Shown: positions 32,481 to 41,197, counted from the first letter of the stretch. The stretch is 64,000 nucleotides of DNA from Leucobacter edaphi (GCF_016522535.1 NZ_JAEHOI010000006.1:62001-126000), one strand, 5' to 3'. A program made the numbers and translations. The notes: generated by a model not told the origin, from the sequence alone.

Positions 32481-33244
32481 CCGCCGTCGGCCGGCAGCAC
32501 CGCGCCCGTGATGAACGCGGACTCGGGCGACGCGAGAAACACCACCGCGCCGGCGACGTCCTCCGGCCGGCCGAGGCGACCGAGCGGTACGCGATCGCTC
32601 ACGTGCGCCTCAGCGGCCGCCGGATCCGGCTGCTCGGCGAGCCAGGCCTCGATGAGCGGTGTCCTCGTCATCCCCGGCGCGACCGCGTTCACGCGGATCC
32701 CGAGCGGGGCGAGCTCGACTGCGGCCGCGACCGTGAAGGCGTTGATCGCGCCCTTCGAGGCCGCGTAGCCCGCGACCCCCGGCATCCCGACGACCGCGAG
32801 ACGCGAGCTCACGTTGACGACGGCTCCGCGCGCGTCGCCGAGCCGCGGGGCGAGGCGGCTCGTGAGCAGCATGGGCGACACGGTGTTCAGCGCGAGCGTC
32901 TCGAGCAGCGATGCCCGATCGAGGTCCGCGATCGCGTCGTTGTGCCGACGGCCGACGTTGTTGACGAGGGCCGTGAGCGGGCCGAAGCGCTCGAGCGCGC
33001 CCGTAGCCGCCGCGACGGCGTCCGCGGCGCGGGGGTCCGCGTGATCCACGCGCAGGAAATCCAGGTGGGGCCCAAGATCCGCGTCCGGTTCCGTGCGCCC
33101 GGTCACCACGACGCCAAAGCCGCGCGCGACGAGGCCGCGCGCGATCGCGAGCCCGATTCCCGAGGCGCCACCCGTCACGAGCGCCGTTCCCAGCGGCCGC
33201 GCTGCAGGGCACGGCTCGGGTCCCGACTCGGGCCGCCCGCTCAT
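32465..33244 (-). CDS. SDR-family oxidoreductase
   Basis: 259 residues from ATG 33244, overlapping the amidohydrolase stop by 4 bp. It is a classical SDR: TGGASGIG (about 24-31), NNVG, VSSRLAVVG, YAASK and TGAVLPADGGYTVS. The first 18 residues are a polar extension. It is closely related in pattern to the SDR at 27005-27757 (shared RVNAVAPGMTRTPL, and LASPE before the last strand), suggesting duplication and use on related intermediates in both operons. It is the last gene of the operon that starts at 37235 and ends inside the convergent LysR gene. Confidence 0.85.
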   Translation of the reverse strand: MSGRPESGPEPCPAARPLGTALVTGGASGIGLAIARGLVARGFGVVVTGRTEPDADLGPHLDFLRVDHADPRAADAVAAATGALERFGPLTALVNNVGRRHNDAIADLDRASLLETLALNTVSPMLLTSRLAPRLGDARGAVVNVSSRLAVVGMPGVAGYAASKGAINAFTVAAAVELAPLGIRVNAVAPGMTRTPLIEAWLAEQPDPAAAEAHVSDRVPLGRLGRPEDVAGAVVFLASPESAFITGAVLPADGGYTVS

Positions 33245-34992
33245 CGCCCGGCTCCAGCCCAGATGCCCGCGCCGTCGAAGCTCGCCTCGCCGCCCCGAAC
33301 GGTTGCGAGCACCTCGATGCCGGCGATCCGCGATGGATCCACCGCGCACGGATCATCACCGAGGAAGACCAGATCGGCGAGCTGACCGGGGACGATCGCG
33401 CCCTTCTTGCCGCCCCAGCCCGTCACCTCCGCTGAGCCGACCGTGTACGCCCGGAGCGCCTCCCGAGGCGTGAGCCGCTCGTCGGGCCCGTACACCTCGC
33501 CGCTCGGCGTCACCCGTTCCACGGCCGATTGGATCACCGCGAGCGGCCGCCCGTCCGCCACGGGTCGATCCGAGCTGCCCGCGACGGGCAGGCCCGCCCT
33601 GAGCAGGCTCGCGAGCCGGAACGATTGCGCGGAGCGCTCGGCGCCGATGTAGTCCCGGAAGCCGTCGCCGTACACGCGCATGAAGTAGGGCTGAGCCACG
33701 ATCGAGGTTTCGAGCTCCGCGAGCCTCGCGAGCTGACCGTCGGTGACGACCCCGCCGTGCTCGATCCGGTGCGGGAGCGGGGGCCGAATGCCCTGCGCTC
33801 TCAGCGCGCTCAGGATCTCGATCGCGAGTTCGACCGCCTCGTCGCCGACCGCGTGCATCGCGAGCGCCCAGCCGGCCCGGCCGGTCGCGATCGCGCGCTC
33901 CCGCATCTCGGCGACATCGCCCTGGAAATAGCCGTGATTGCCGGGGCAGTTGTCGTATCCGCCCGACATTCGCGCCGTGTTTCCGAGGATGGAGCCGTCG
34001 AGGAACATCTTCACGGGCCCGAGCTGCAGCCGCTCGTCGCCGAGCCCCGAGCGCAGCCCGCCGGGAAGGCCCTGAAAACTGCCCCGATCCGCTGCGGCGC
34101 CGAGCGGCACCTCCTGGAGCACATCGCCCACCAGCATCGCTTGCATGCGGGTGCGCAGCAGGCCGCGCTCGAGCGCCGTTTGGTAGGCGGCGAACTCCTG
34201 CGGGCTGTGCCCGATCCAGCCGCCGCCGATCCCGGCGTCGGTCACGCTCGTGAGCCCCTCGGCCGCGTACGCCTCGGTCGCTGCGGCGAGCGCCGCGACG
34301 ATCTGGTCCTGCGGCGCGGGCAGCAGATGATCCTGCACGAGCGCCATCGCGGTCTCCTCCAGGAGCCCGGTCGGCCGGCCCGACGCGTCGACCACCACGG
34401 AACCGCCGTCGAAGCGCTCGCTTCCGTCGATCCCGAGCAGCCGCATCGCGCCAGCGCTCACGATGCAGGCGTGGCCGGACGTGTGCTTGATCCAGACGGG
34501 CCGCCCGCCCGACGCGCGGTCCAGGGCCTCGGGGTCGGGATACCGCCCGCCGAGGTCCATCTGGTTGAAACCCGCTGCGACCAGCCATTCCTCGGGCCCG
34601 AGCCCGGTGGCGGCGCGCTCAAGGCGACGATACAGCTCGTCGAGGTTGCCGAGCCCGGAGAGGTCGGCCTCGAGGAGCGTGTGCCCGAACCACACCGAGT
34701 GGGCGTGCGCGTCGTTGAAGCCGGGCGCCACGGTCGCGCCGCCAGCGTCCACGCGGCGATCCGGTTCCAGGCCATCGCAGTCCGCTTCGCCGACCGCCAC
34801 GATCCGCCCGCCGAGCAGGGCGATCGTGCTCGGCGGCTCGGATCCCGCTGTGCGCCGGCCCAGGCCGTGGGCGGCGGGCGCCGCTCCCTCGCGGCGCCCG
34901 CGGCTCGCGCGGCCCTCGTTGCCCTCGCTGCCCTCGCTGCCCTCGGCGAGCGTCAGAACTCTGGCGTTCTCGACCAACGTGTCGACGCGCAC
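33241..34992 (-). CDS. Amidohydrolase of the YtcJ-like (amidohydrolase_3) group
   Basis: 583 residues from GTG 34992 (GAGAGGGGG upstream). The metal-dependent hydrolase barrel carries FNDAHAHSVWFG (first His pair), GPVKMFLDGS, AMHAVGDEAVE, LPHRIEHGG and AGSSDRPVADG, all typical of the group. The N-terminal strand region is interrupted after VLTLAEG by about 35 low-complexity residues encoded by a 9-bp repeat. Substrates of this group are seldom known. A hydrolytic step on an amide or cyclic amidine of the island's compound is plausible. It is in one operon with the MHS permease and SDR. A related enzyme occurs at 54835-56484. Confidence 0.87.
   Translation of the reverse strand: MRVDTLVENARVLTLAEGSEGSEGNEGRASRGRREGAAPAAHGLGRRTAGSEPPSTIALLGGRIVAVGEADCDGLEPDRRVDAGGATVAPGFNDAHAHSVWFGHTLLEADLSGLGNLDELYRRLERAATGLGPEEWLVAAGFNQMDLGGRYPDPEALDRASGGRPVWIKHTSGHACIVSAGAMRLLGIDGSERFDGGSVVVDASGRPTGLLEETAMALVQDHLLPAPQDQIVAALAAATEAYAAEGLTSVTDAGIGGGWIGHSPQEFAAYQTALERGLLRTRMQAMLVGDVLQEVPLGAAADRGSFQGLPGGLRSGLGDERLQLGPVKMFLDGSILGNTARMSGGYDNCPGNHGYFQGDVAEMRERAIATGRAGWALAMHAVGDEAVELAIEILSALRAQGIRPPLPHRIEHGGVVTDGQLARLAELETSIVAQPYFMRVYGDGFRDYIGAERSAQSFRLASLLRAGLPVAGSSDRPVADGRPLAVIQSAVERVTPSGEVYGPDERLTPREALRAYTVGSAEVTGWGGKKGAIVPGQLADLVFLGDDPCAVDPSRIAGIEVLATVRGGEASFDGAGIWAGAGR
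34912..34947. repeat. 9-bp coding tandem repeat in the amidohydrolase gene
   Basis: Four head-to-tail copies of GCCCTCGNN (34912, 34921, 34930, 34939) encode the EGSEGSEGNEG stretch near the N-terminus. Copy number could change in frame by slippage. Confidence 0.75.
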
Positions 34993-35049
34993 GCGCGCCC
35001 CCTCTCGAATCAGTGCGGACGGTCTCAGGGCCCGGACGGCGCCCCGCGA

Positions 35050-36441
35050 TCAGGCCTCGCCGGGGGCCGGGATCCGCTGCCCCGCAGGCACGACGCTCAC
35101 GGGGGCGGTCCGGATCGAAACGCCCGTGGTGTCCTTCATCGCGAGCGCGGCGATGAAACCGATCACGCAGGCGCCCATCATGTAGACGGCCGGCATGAGC
35201 ACGAAGCCGGTCTTCTCGATCACGAACTCGTTCACCATCGGGGCCGTTCCACCGAACAGGGCCGTGGAGACGTTGTACGTGATCGCGAAACCCGCGTAGC
35301 GCACGTGGGTGGGGAAGAACGCGGGGAACGTCGCCGAGATCGTCGAGAGCTGCGGCAGGTACAGCAGGCCGAGCACGATGAACGCGATGATCGCGCCCAC
35401 GAGCCCCTGCCGCATGAGCAGGTAGAGCGGGATCGCGCCGATGAAGAGGCCAGCGAGCGAGAACAGCCACATCGGCTTGCGGCGCACCCGATCAGAGAGC
35501 CGGCCGAAGAACGGCACGCAGATCATCATGCCGAACTGGCCGACGAACATGACGATCAGCACGACGGTCGGGTCGAGGTTCACGGTGTGCTCGAGATAGG
35601 TGGGCATGTACGTGAGCAGCGTGTAGTTGACAACGTTCAGCGCGATCACCAGGCCCGCCATGATGAGCATGGCCTTCGCGTAGTGCGTGAACAGTTCCCG
35701 CCAGATGCCGCGGTGCTCGTCCGCGCCCTCCACGGCCTGCTGCGCCTCCTGCTCCTGGAACACCGGGGTGTCCTCGAGCTTGCTCCGCAGGTACAGGCCG
35801 ATCAGGCCGAGCGGGCCCGCGATGAGGAACGGGATGCGCCAGCCCCACTCGGCCATGGCGTCGTGGCCGACGATGAGGCTCGTGACGAGCACGATCAGCG
35901 AGCCGAGCGCGAAGCCGCCGAGCGTGCCGGCCTCGAGGAAGCTGCCGTAGAAGCCGCGCTTCTTGTCGGGAGCGTACTCGGCCATGAACGTCGCCGCGCC
36001 GCCGTATTCGCCGCCGGTCGAGAAGCCCTGGACCATGCGGAGCAGGATCAGCAGAGCGGGAGCCGCGATGCCCCACTGCGCGTGGGTCGGCAAGAGCCCG
36101 ATCGCGAAGGTCGACGCTGCCATCAGGATAATCGTCAGGGCGAGCACCCGCTTACGGCCGAATTTGTCGCCGAGGGGGCCCCAGAACATGCCGCCGAGCG
36201 GGCGCACGAGGAAGGACAGCGCGAAGGTCGCGAGCGTCCAGACCGTTCCCGCTCCCGTGTCGGACGGGAAGAAGTTGATGGTGATGTAGGTCGCTGCGAC
36301 GGCGTAGACGCCGTAGTCGAACCACTCCACCGCGTTGCCCATCGCCGAGGCGGCGATGGCCTTGTGGAGCGTGGACTTGTCGACCTCGTGGTGCGATCCG
36401 GACGCGCCTCCTCCGGCGCTCGGAATATCGGTGTGGGTCAT
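35050..36441 (-). CDS. MHS-family permease, ProP-like (proline/betaine/ectoine type)
   Basis: 463 residues with twelve hydrophobic segments. Metabolite:H+ symporter hallmarks are MGNAVEWFDYGVYAVAATYI at helix 1, RPLGGMFWGPLGDKFGRKR in the 2-3 loop, GFSTGGEYGGAATFMAEYAP in the 4-5 region and WGWRIPFLIAGPLGLIG. The overall pattern is nearest to ProP-type osmolyte carriers. It follows the racemase-fold gene by 59 bp and precedes the amidohydrolase, so it gives the island a second uptake route besides the ABC importer. An osmolyte such as ectoine or betaine is likely, but dicarboxylate carriers of the same family cannot be excluded. Confidence 0.85.
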   Translation of the reverse strand: MTHTDIPSAGGGASGSHHEVDKSTLHKAIAASAMGNAVEWFDYGVYAVAATYITINFFPSDTGAGTVWTLATFALSFLVRPLGGMFWGPLGDKFGRKRVLALTIILMAASTFAIGLLPTHAQWGIAAPALLILLRMVQGFSTGGEYGGAATFMAEYAPDKKRGFYGSFLEAGTLGGFALGSLIVLVTSLIVGHDAMAEWGWRIPFLIAGPLGLIGLYLRSKLEDTPVFQEQEAQQAVEGADEHRGIWRELFTHYAKAMLIMAGLVIALNVVNYTLLTYMPTYLEHTVNLDPTVVLIVMFVGQFGMMICVPFFGRLSDRVRRKPMWLFSLAGLFIGAIPLYLLMRQGLVGAIIAFIVLGLLYLPQLSTISATFPAFFPTHVRYAGFAITYNVSTALFGGTAPMVNEFVIEKTGFVLMPAVYMMGACVIGFIAALAMKDTTGVSIRTAPVSVVPAGQRIPAPGEA

Positions 36442-36500
36442 GTGAATCTCCTCCTGAGCTGCGTTGCTGACTTGGGGACTACGGTTTCGAGGCTATCGCC

Positions 36501-37235
36501 TCACTGTGTAACGGCTGTGGTGTTCTTCGCGAACAGGGCACCGAGCTGGGGGATCACCGGCGCGATCCCCGCCAGCCGCAGGCCCTGCCACAGCGTCACC
36601 TGGTTCGCGGTGAGCACGGGCTTCCCGAGCGCCTCCTCGAGCCGGTTCACGATCCTCGCGGTGTGCATCGCCGTGTCGGGCAGCAGCACGATCTGCGCCT
36701 CCTCCGGGTTGTTGCTCTCGGCGAGGGCGACCACGCCGTCGTCGTCGAGCTCGCCGGCGAGTGCCGCCGTCTCGATGTCGTGACTGACGAGCGAGACGAC
36801 GGTGATCCCCGCGTCCTGGAGCAGCTTCCGGAAGTGCCGCGACACGTCCTCCGGGTAGGTCGCCGCGATGGCCACGCGCTCCGCGCCGAGGTGCTGGATC
36901 GCGTCGACGAACGCGAGGGAGGTCGACGAGGCCGGGATCGCGAGGGCATCGCCCACCTCCGCGGCCTGTCGTCGCGCGCCCTCGAGGCCGAAGACGAAGC
37001 TCCCCGACGTGCACGCCCACATGATCGCGTCCGGTTCATCGGCGCGCAGCGCCTCGGCGCCCTCGAGCAACCGCTCGCTCCTCCCGAGATCGAGCAGCGC
37101 GTCCACCTCGTGCGCGTCCACTCCGACGGAGGTGTGCACGAGGGCGAGCCTCACGTCGCCCGGCACGATCGACTGCAAGTAGGGGTAGTCGTCCTCGGCC
37201 CCGTAGCCGGGGTACAGGAATCCGATGGTGGGCAT
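36501..37235 (-). CDS. Asp/Glu-racemase-fold protein lacking the second catalytic Cys
   Basis: 244 residues of the maleate isomerase/arylmalonate decarboxylase/EutA group. The first catalytic cysteine is Cys75 in IMWACTSGSFVFG, but at the position of the second, usually in a CTN motif, it has LLPDTAMHT with Asp187. The tail LTANQVTLWQGLRLAG is standard for the group. Two-cysteine members racemise or isomerise, while decarboxylases keep one cysteine, though normally the other one. The reaction is therefore uncertain. The gene heads the racemase-permease-amidohydrolase-SDR operon and has a GntR-type operator 64 bp upstream, shared with the divergent DUF3830 gene. Confidence 0.83.
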   Translation of the reverse strand: MPTIGFLYPGYGAEDDYPYLQSIVPGDVRLALVHTSVGVDAHEVDALLDLGRSERLLEGAEALRADEPDAIMWACTSGSFVFGLEGARRQAAEVGDALAIPASSTSLAFVDAIQHLGAERVAIAATYPEDVSRHFRKLLQDAGITVVSLVSHDIETAALAGELDDDGVVALAESNNPEEAQIVLLPDTAMHTARIVNRLEEALGKPVLTANQVTLWQGLRLAGIAPVIPQLGALFAKNTTAVTQ

Positions 37236-37298
37236 TGCGTGTTCCTCCAGATCTCGCGGACATCGTCGTCCGCCCTCGCCACTCTAATCCAACATTAG

Positions 37299-37312
37299 GA
37301 TTGTTGACAATC
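37299..37312. promoter_or_regulatory. GntR-type operator between racemase-fold and DUF3830 genes
   Basis: GATTGTTGACAATC is an inverted repeat with 6-bp arms around TG. Its complement, GATTGTCAACAATC, differs at one base from the site at 42006-42019. Position between divergent starts suggests control of both. Confidence 0.7.
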
Positions 37313-37362
37313 TCTGTCTCGCGGTTCTACGCTGACCGGACGACCCCACACGAAGGAGTGCC

Positions 37363-37860
37363 ATGAGCCGATACATCACCATCACCCTCGTCCAGCGCGG
37401 AATCAGCTGCCGCGCGCGCCTCCTCGACGACGAGGCCCCGCGCACCGCCGGAGCCGTCTGGGACGCCCTCCCCCAGGAGGGGCAGGTGTACCACGGCAAA
37501 TACGCCCGCAACGAGATCTACAACCTCGTGCCGTCCTTCGCCCCCGCGGAACCGGGCCCCGAGAACACCACGATCACGCCCATCCCCCGCGACGTGTGCT
37601 ACTTCAGCTTCACGGCGACCGAGCTGGGCGCCCCGGGCTACGGCTACCGCGCTGGCGAGGGCGGCGACACCGGCGAGGGCATCGTCGACCTCGCGGTCTT
37701 CTACGGCCGCAACAACCTCCTGATCAACGGCGATCGCGGCTGGATCCCCGGCAACGTGTTCGCCACGATCGAGGACGGCTTCGAGGAGTTCGTCGACGCC
37801 TGCCAGGACCTCTGGATGAACGGCGCCTCGGGCGAGACCCTGCGCTACGAGCGGGCGTAG
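37363..37860 (+). CDS. DUF3830-family (cyclophilin-like fold) protein
   Basis: 165 residues from ATG 37363 (GAAGGAG upstream). I recognise the DUF3830 pattern: ITLVQRGISCRARLLDDEAPRTAGAVWDALP, then YARNEIYNLVPSF, YFSFTATELGAPGYG and FYGRNNLLINGDRGWIPGNVFATI. The predicted fold is a small cyclophilin-like beta barrel; its biochemical role is unknown. It is the only gene of the island read alone on the plus strand between the racemase-fold gene and the importer. It shares the GntR-type operator and is followed by a strong terminator. An isomerase or ligand-binding role in the same pathway is inference. Confidence 0.8.
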   Translation: MSRYITITLVQRGISCRARLLDDEAPRTAGAVWDALPQEGQVYHGKYARNEIYNLVPSFAPAEPGPENTTITPIPRDVCYFSFTATELGAPGYGYRAGEGGDTGEGIVDLAVFYGRNNLLINGDRGWIPGNVFATIEDGFEEFVDACQDLWMNGASGETLRYERA

Positions 37861-37891
37861 GCGCGAGCGTCGCGTCGCCCAGCAACGCGAC

Positions 37892-37923
37892 GGGGCCGCG
37901 GGATCACCTGATCCCGCGGCCCC
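37892..37923. terminator. Bidirectional terminator between DUF3830 and importer ATPase
   Basis: A perfect 15-bp inverted repeat, GGGGCCGCGGGATCA (37892-37906) and its complement (37909-37923), lies between two convergent stops. Confidence 0.8.
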
Positions 37924-37938
37924 TGCGGCTTTCCGGGG

Positions 37939-38754
37939 TCAGTGCCCCGTCACCGCCTCGAGGAAGCGCCGCGTCCGCTCCTCGCGCGGGCTCCCGAACA
38001 GCTGATCGGGCGGACCCTGCTCGACGACCTGCCCCTGGTCGAACATCACCACGCGGTCGGAGATCTCCCGCGCGAAGCGCATCTCGTGCGTGACCATCAG
38101 CATCGTCATGTTCGTCGTCGTCGCGAGCCGGCGGATCACGTTCTGCACCTCCCCGATGAGCTCGGGGTCGAGGGCACTCGTCGGCTCGTCGAACAGCATC
38201 ACCTCGGGCTGCATGGCGAGCGCCCGCGCGATCGCGACGCGCTGCTGCTGGCCGCCGGAGAGCTGCGGCGGGATGTGCTTCATGTGGTCCTTCAGGCCGA
38301 CGAGCTCGAGGAGCTCGGTGGCGCGGGCGACGGCGTCCGCCTTCGACATGCCCCGCACCTGGATCGGCGCCTCGATCACGTTCTCCAGGACCGTCATGTG
38401 CGGGAACAGATTGAACTGCTGGAAGACCATCCCGATCTTGCGGCGGGTGCGGGCCGTCTGCTTCGTCTCCCGCGCCCGATCGCCCTTCCGGACGTCCCAC
38501 AGCACGTCGCCGCCGACGGTGACGAGACCGACATCCGGGGTTTCGAGGGTCATCAAGATGCGCAGAATCGTGGTCTTTCCCGAGCCGGAAGGCCCGATGA
38601 TCGACACTTTCTCGCCCGGCTTGACGTCGAAGTCGAGGCCGCGGAGCACGCGGTTCTCGCCCCACGTCTTGCTCACGTTCTCGAAGGAGATCGCGACGTC
38701 GAGGTCGTCATCGGGGTTGTTCAGGGTGTGCAGGATGTCAGTGTGCGGGGACAA
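37939..38754 (-). CDS. ehuA: Ectoine-type ABC importer ATP-binding protein
   Basis: 271 residues. Walker A GPSGSGKTT, Q-loop VFQQFNLFPHMTVLENVIEAP, signature LSGGQQQRVAIARAL, Walker B VMLFDEPTSALDPE and the HIS-loop VTHEMRFARE are intact. The segment LVTVGGDVLWDVRKGDRARETKQTARTRRKIG is longer than in general amino-acid ATPases and matches EhuA. It is the last gene of the SBP-permease-permease-ATPase operon and overlaps the preceding permease by 17 bp. It energises the importer; ectoine/hydroxyectoine specificity follows from EhuB and context, and a general polar amino-acid importer is the alternative. Confidence 0.85.
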   Translation of the reverse strand: MSPHTDILHTLNNPDDDLDVAISFENVSKTWGENRVLRGLDFDVKPGEKVSIIGPSGSGKTTILRILMTLETPDVGLVTVGGDVLWDVRKGDRARETKQTARTRRKIGMVFQQFNLFPHMTVLENVIEAPIQVRGMSKADAVARATELLELVGLKDHMKHIPPQLSGGQQQRVAIARALAMQPEVMLFDEPTSALDPELIGEVQNVIRRLATTTNMTMLMVTHEMRFAREISDRVVMFDQGQVVEQGPPDQLFGSPREERTRRFLEAVTGH

Positions 38755-39397
38755 GGCGGTGCTCCAATCGTCGAATGAGCAGCGAGCAGGGGAAGCTGAC
38801 GGCGAGGTACAGCAGCCCGGCGATCGTGATCGGTTCGAGGTAGCGGTAGAAGTTGCTGCCGATCTGCAGCGAGGTGCCCATGAGCTCGAGGATCGTGATC
38901 GACGACAGGATCGCCGAGTCCTTGAACATCATGATCAGGTAGTTTCCGAGCACCGGGATGATCGGTCGGACCGCCTGGGGCACGACGATCCGGAACCAGG
39001 TGCGGGCCGCAGGCAGGCTGAGCGCTTTCGCCGCCTCCCACTGCCCCTGCGGGAGCTGCTCGATGCCCGAACGGTACACCTCGGCGGTGTAGGCGCTGTA
39101 GTTCAGGCCGAGCACCACGATGCCGGTCGGAAGCGGGTCGAACGCGATCCCGAAGTAGGGCAGCACGAAGTACGCGATGTACGCCTGCACGAGCAGCGGC
39201 GTGCCGCGCACGAAGGAGACGTAAAACGCCGCGAGGTGCGACACGACGGGGATCCTGATGAACCGGAGGACCGCCATGACGAGGCCGACCGCGAGGCTGA
39301 TGACGAACGCGACGAACGTGATCCACAGCGTCAGCAGGAAGCCGTTCCACAGATCGGGGAAAATCTGCGCGACGAAGTTGTTATCCCAGATGTTCAT
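38738..39397 (-). CDS. ehuD: Ectoine-type ABC importer permease
   Basis: 219 residues with about five hydrophobic segments, polar amino-acid permease family (HisMQ type). The cytoplasmic coupling loop is GIEQLPQGQWEAAKALSLPAARTWFRIVVPQA, and the N-terminal strand-helix is NGFLLTLWITFVAFVISLAVG. Its ATG overlaps the upstream permease stop by 4 bp and its C-terminus overlaps the ATPase start by 17 bp, so all three are tightly coupled. It forms the membrane channel with the partner permease at 39394. Confidence 0.83.
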   Translation of the reverse strand: MNIWDNNFVAQIFPDLWNGFLLTLWITFVAFVISLAVGLVMAVLRFIRIPVVSHLAAFYVSFVRGTPLLVQAYIAYFVLPYFGIAFDPLPTGIVVLGLNYSAYTAEVYRSGIEQLPQGQWEAAKALSLPAARTWFRIVVPQAVRPIIPVLGNYLIMMFKDSAILSSITILELMGTSLQIGSNFYRYLEPITIAGLLYLAVSFPCSLLIRRLEHRLVPAH

Positions 39398-40089
39398 CGC
39401 GACACCGCCCCGATCAGGGTGCGCTTACGGGTGTCGCGCAGCGCCTTCCGGTCCAGCGCGAAGCGGCGCTCGAGGAACCGCGTAATCCACCCGATTCCGA
39501 GCGAGAGCAGGTAGTAGATCACGAGGATCGTGAGGAAGAGCTCCACCGTCGCGCCCGTCACGGTGCGCGCGTTGAAGGCGCGCCAGGTGAGATCCGAGAC
39601 CGTCACGAGGGAGACGAGGGAGGTGTTCTTCAGCAGATCGACCATGACGTTGCCGAACGAGGGCAGCATCGCCGGAATCGACTGCGGGATCAGGATCCGC
39701 CACAGCCGTTTCACCGGGCCCATGCCGAGCGCGATCGCGGCCTCGGTCTGCCCACGCGGGCGGGAGCGGATCGTGCCGCGCACGACCTCGGCGGCGTAGG
39801 CGCCCTCGTTGAGGCCGAGCGCGAGCACGCCAGCGAAGACCGGATTGAGTTCGATGCCGAGAAACGGGAGCGCGTAGAAGAACCAGAACATCTGCACGAG
39901 CAGGCCCGATCCGCGGAAGAACTCGACGAAGATGTACGACGGCCAGCGCAGGAACCCGTGCTGGGACAGCCCGGCCAGCCCCGCCGCGAACGCGACGAGG
40001 ATGGTCAGGGCCGCCCCGAGCACGGTCACGAGGATCGTGACCAGAAGCCCCTGCCCCATCAGGGCCGAGTACTCAATGACTGCATCCAT
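39394..40089 (-). CDS. ehuC: Ectoine-type ABC importer permease
   Basis: 231 residues, HisMQ-type permease. Features are LLVTILVTVLGAALTILVAFAAGL, FFRGSGLLVQMFWFFYALPF and the coupling loop TIRSRPRGQTEAAIALGMGPVKRLWRILIPQSIPAML. It starts at ATG 40089, 24 bp after the binding-protein stop. The gene order binding protein, permease, permease, ATPase is that of actinobacterial ehuBCDA-like loci. Assignment as EhuC and not EhuD rests on order only. Confidence 0.83.
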   Translation of the reverse strand: MDAVIEYSALMGQGLLVTILVTVLGAALTILVAFAAGLAGLSQHGFLRWPSYIFVEFFRGSGLLVQMFWFFYALPFLGIELNPVFAGVLALGLNEGAYAAEVVRGTIRSRPRGQTEAAIALGMGPVKRLWRILIPQSIPAMLPSFGNVMVDLLKNTSLVSLVTVSDLTWRAFNARTVTGATVELFLTILVIYYLLSLGIGWITRFLERRFALDRKALRDTRKRTLIGAVSR

Positions 40090-40113
40090 GGGGAACTCCG
40101 AGGGGAGGGCCGC

Positions 40114-41025
40114 TCAGCCCTCGTTCTTGCAGAGCTCTTCGGACGTGACGCCCTTCACCGCCTCGGGGTCGAAGCCCCACTTCTCGAGGATCTTGGCGAA
40201 CTCGGGAGTCTCCTTGAACTTCGCGAGGGCCTTGTTGTACTCGTCGCGCAGCTCCTTGTCCTCCTTGCGGAAGGCCGCTCCGGATCCCGTCTTCGGCGCG
40301 TCCTCGATCGGCTTCGTCACCTCGATCGACTTGTCGCTCTTGACCAGGTCATTCAGGGAGAGGGTCGGGAGCAGGAACGCGTCGGCGCGCTTCGCCGTGA
40401 CGGCCTCCATGCCGCTGCGCGCGTCCTTCACGAGGACCTGCTGGTTGCTCGGAACCTTCGCGGTCTTGAGGATGCCCTCCTCGAAGCCGCCGGAGAGCAC
40501 CGCGATCTTCAAGTCCTTGTTGTCGAGGACGTTCTTCACGGTCGTGATGTTCTTCGGGTTCCCGACGGGGACGCCGAAGGACTCGGTCGAGACGATCACG
40601 GGTTCGGAGTAGGCAACCGCCGCGCAGCGGGACTGCTTCATGAACAGGCCGGCCGCGACGACGTCCCAGCGACCGGCGTTGAGCCCGGGGATCATCGACT
40701 CGTAGGGGGTCGTGACGCCCTCGATCTCGGGGATGTCCATGGTCTTGAGGACGGCGTGCAGCACGTCGGGCTCGGCGCCCGTGACCGTCCCGTCCGCGTT
40801 GACCTGCGTGTAGGGCGGCTCGTTGGCGATGGCGACGCGGAGGTAGCCGTCCTTCTTGGCCTGCGCGACGGTCTTGCCGACGCCGGATGCGCCGCCGCCG
40901 GCGGATCCGCCGCCACCGCCGCCAGGGGAGGTGGTCGTACAGCCGGCGAGGACGCCGGCGAGGAATGCGCCGCCGACGATGACCGCCGTGAGGCGGCGGG
41001 TGCGCTGGGAGATGATGTGGGCCAT
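40114..41025 (-). CDS. ehuB: Ectoine-type ABC importer substrate-binding lipoprotein
   Basis: 303 residues from ATG 41025 (AAGGAG upstream). The signal peptide ends in LAGVLAGC, Cys29 being the lipidation site, then a Gly/Ser linker. The binding domain begins GYLRVAIANEPPYTQVNADGTV and continues YESMIPGLNAGRWDVVAAGLFMK, with RCAAVAYSEPV and closing SEELCKNEG. The NEPPY segment, GLNAGRWD and AGLF-type loop match EhuB more closely than general amino-acid binders, including the residues that cradle ectoine in the known structure. It presents ectoine or a similar zwitterion to the importer. A GntR-type operator lies 63 bp upstream. Confidence 0.85.
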   Translation of the reverse strand: MAHIISQRTRRLTAVIVGGAFLAGVLAGCTTTSPGGGGGGSAGGGASGVGKTVAQAKKDGYLRVAIANEPPYTQVNADGTVTGAEPDVLHAVLKTMDIPEIEGVTTPYESMIPGLNAGRWDVVAAGLFMKQSRCAAVAYSEPVIVSTESFGVPVGNPKNITTVKNVLDNKDLKIAVLSGGFEEGILKTAKVPSNQQVLVKDARSGMEAVTAKRADAFLLPTLSLNDLVKSDKSIEVTKPIEDAPKTGSGAAFRKEDKELRDEYNKALAKFKETPEFAKILEKWGFDPEAVKGVTSEELCKNEG

Positions 41026-41087
41026 TTCGGGCTCCTTCGATTCGGTCACAACTCTGGGACGGAAGAACGATCCGGACGTTGATTGTG

Positions 41088-41104
41088 GAACTGTCGGACA
41101 ATTC
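41088..41104. promoter_or_regulatory. GntR-type operator upstream of ehuB-like gene
   Basis: GAACTGTCGGACAATTC has 8-bp arms around a central G with one mismatch. It equals the 31457-31472 site apart from the extra central G and fits TNGTNNNACNA but for its first base. Confidence 0.75.
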
Positions 41105-41197
41105 TGCAATCCAACGATTCTGAATTTCTGGACCCGCGTCAACTCGCTGGTGCGAGTTCGTGATACAACCGTTACCTTCGGGAGCGTCCGTCGTGGC

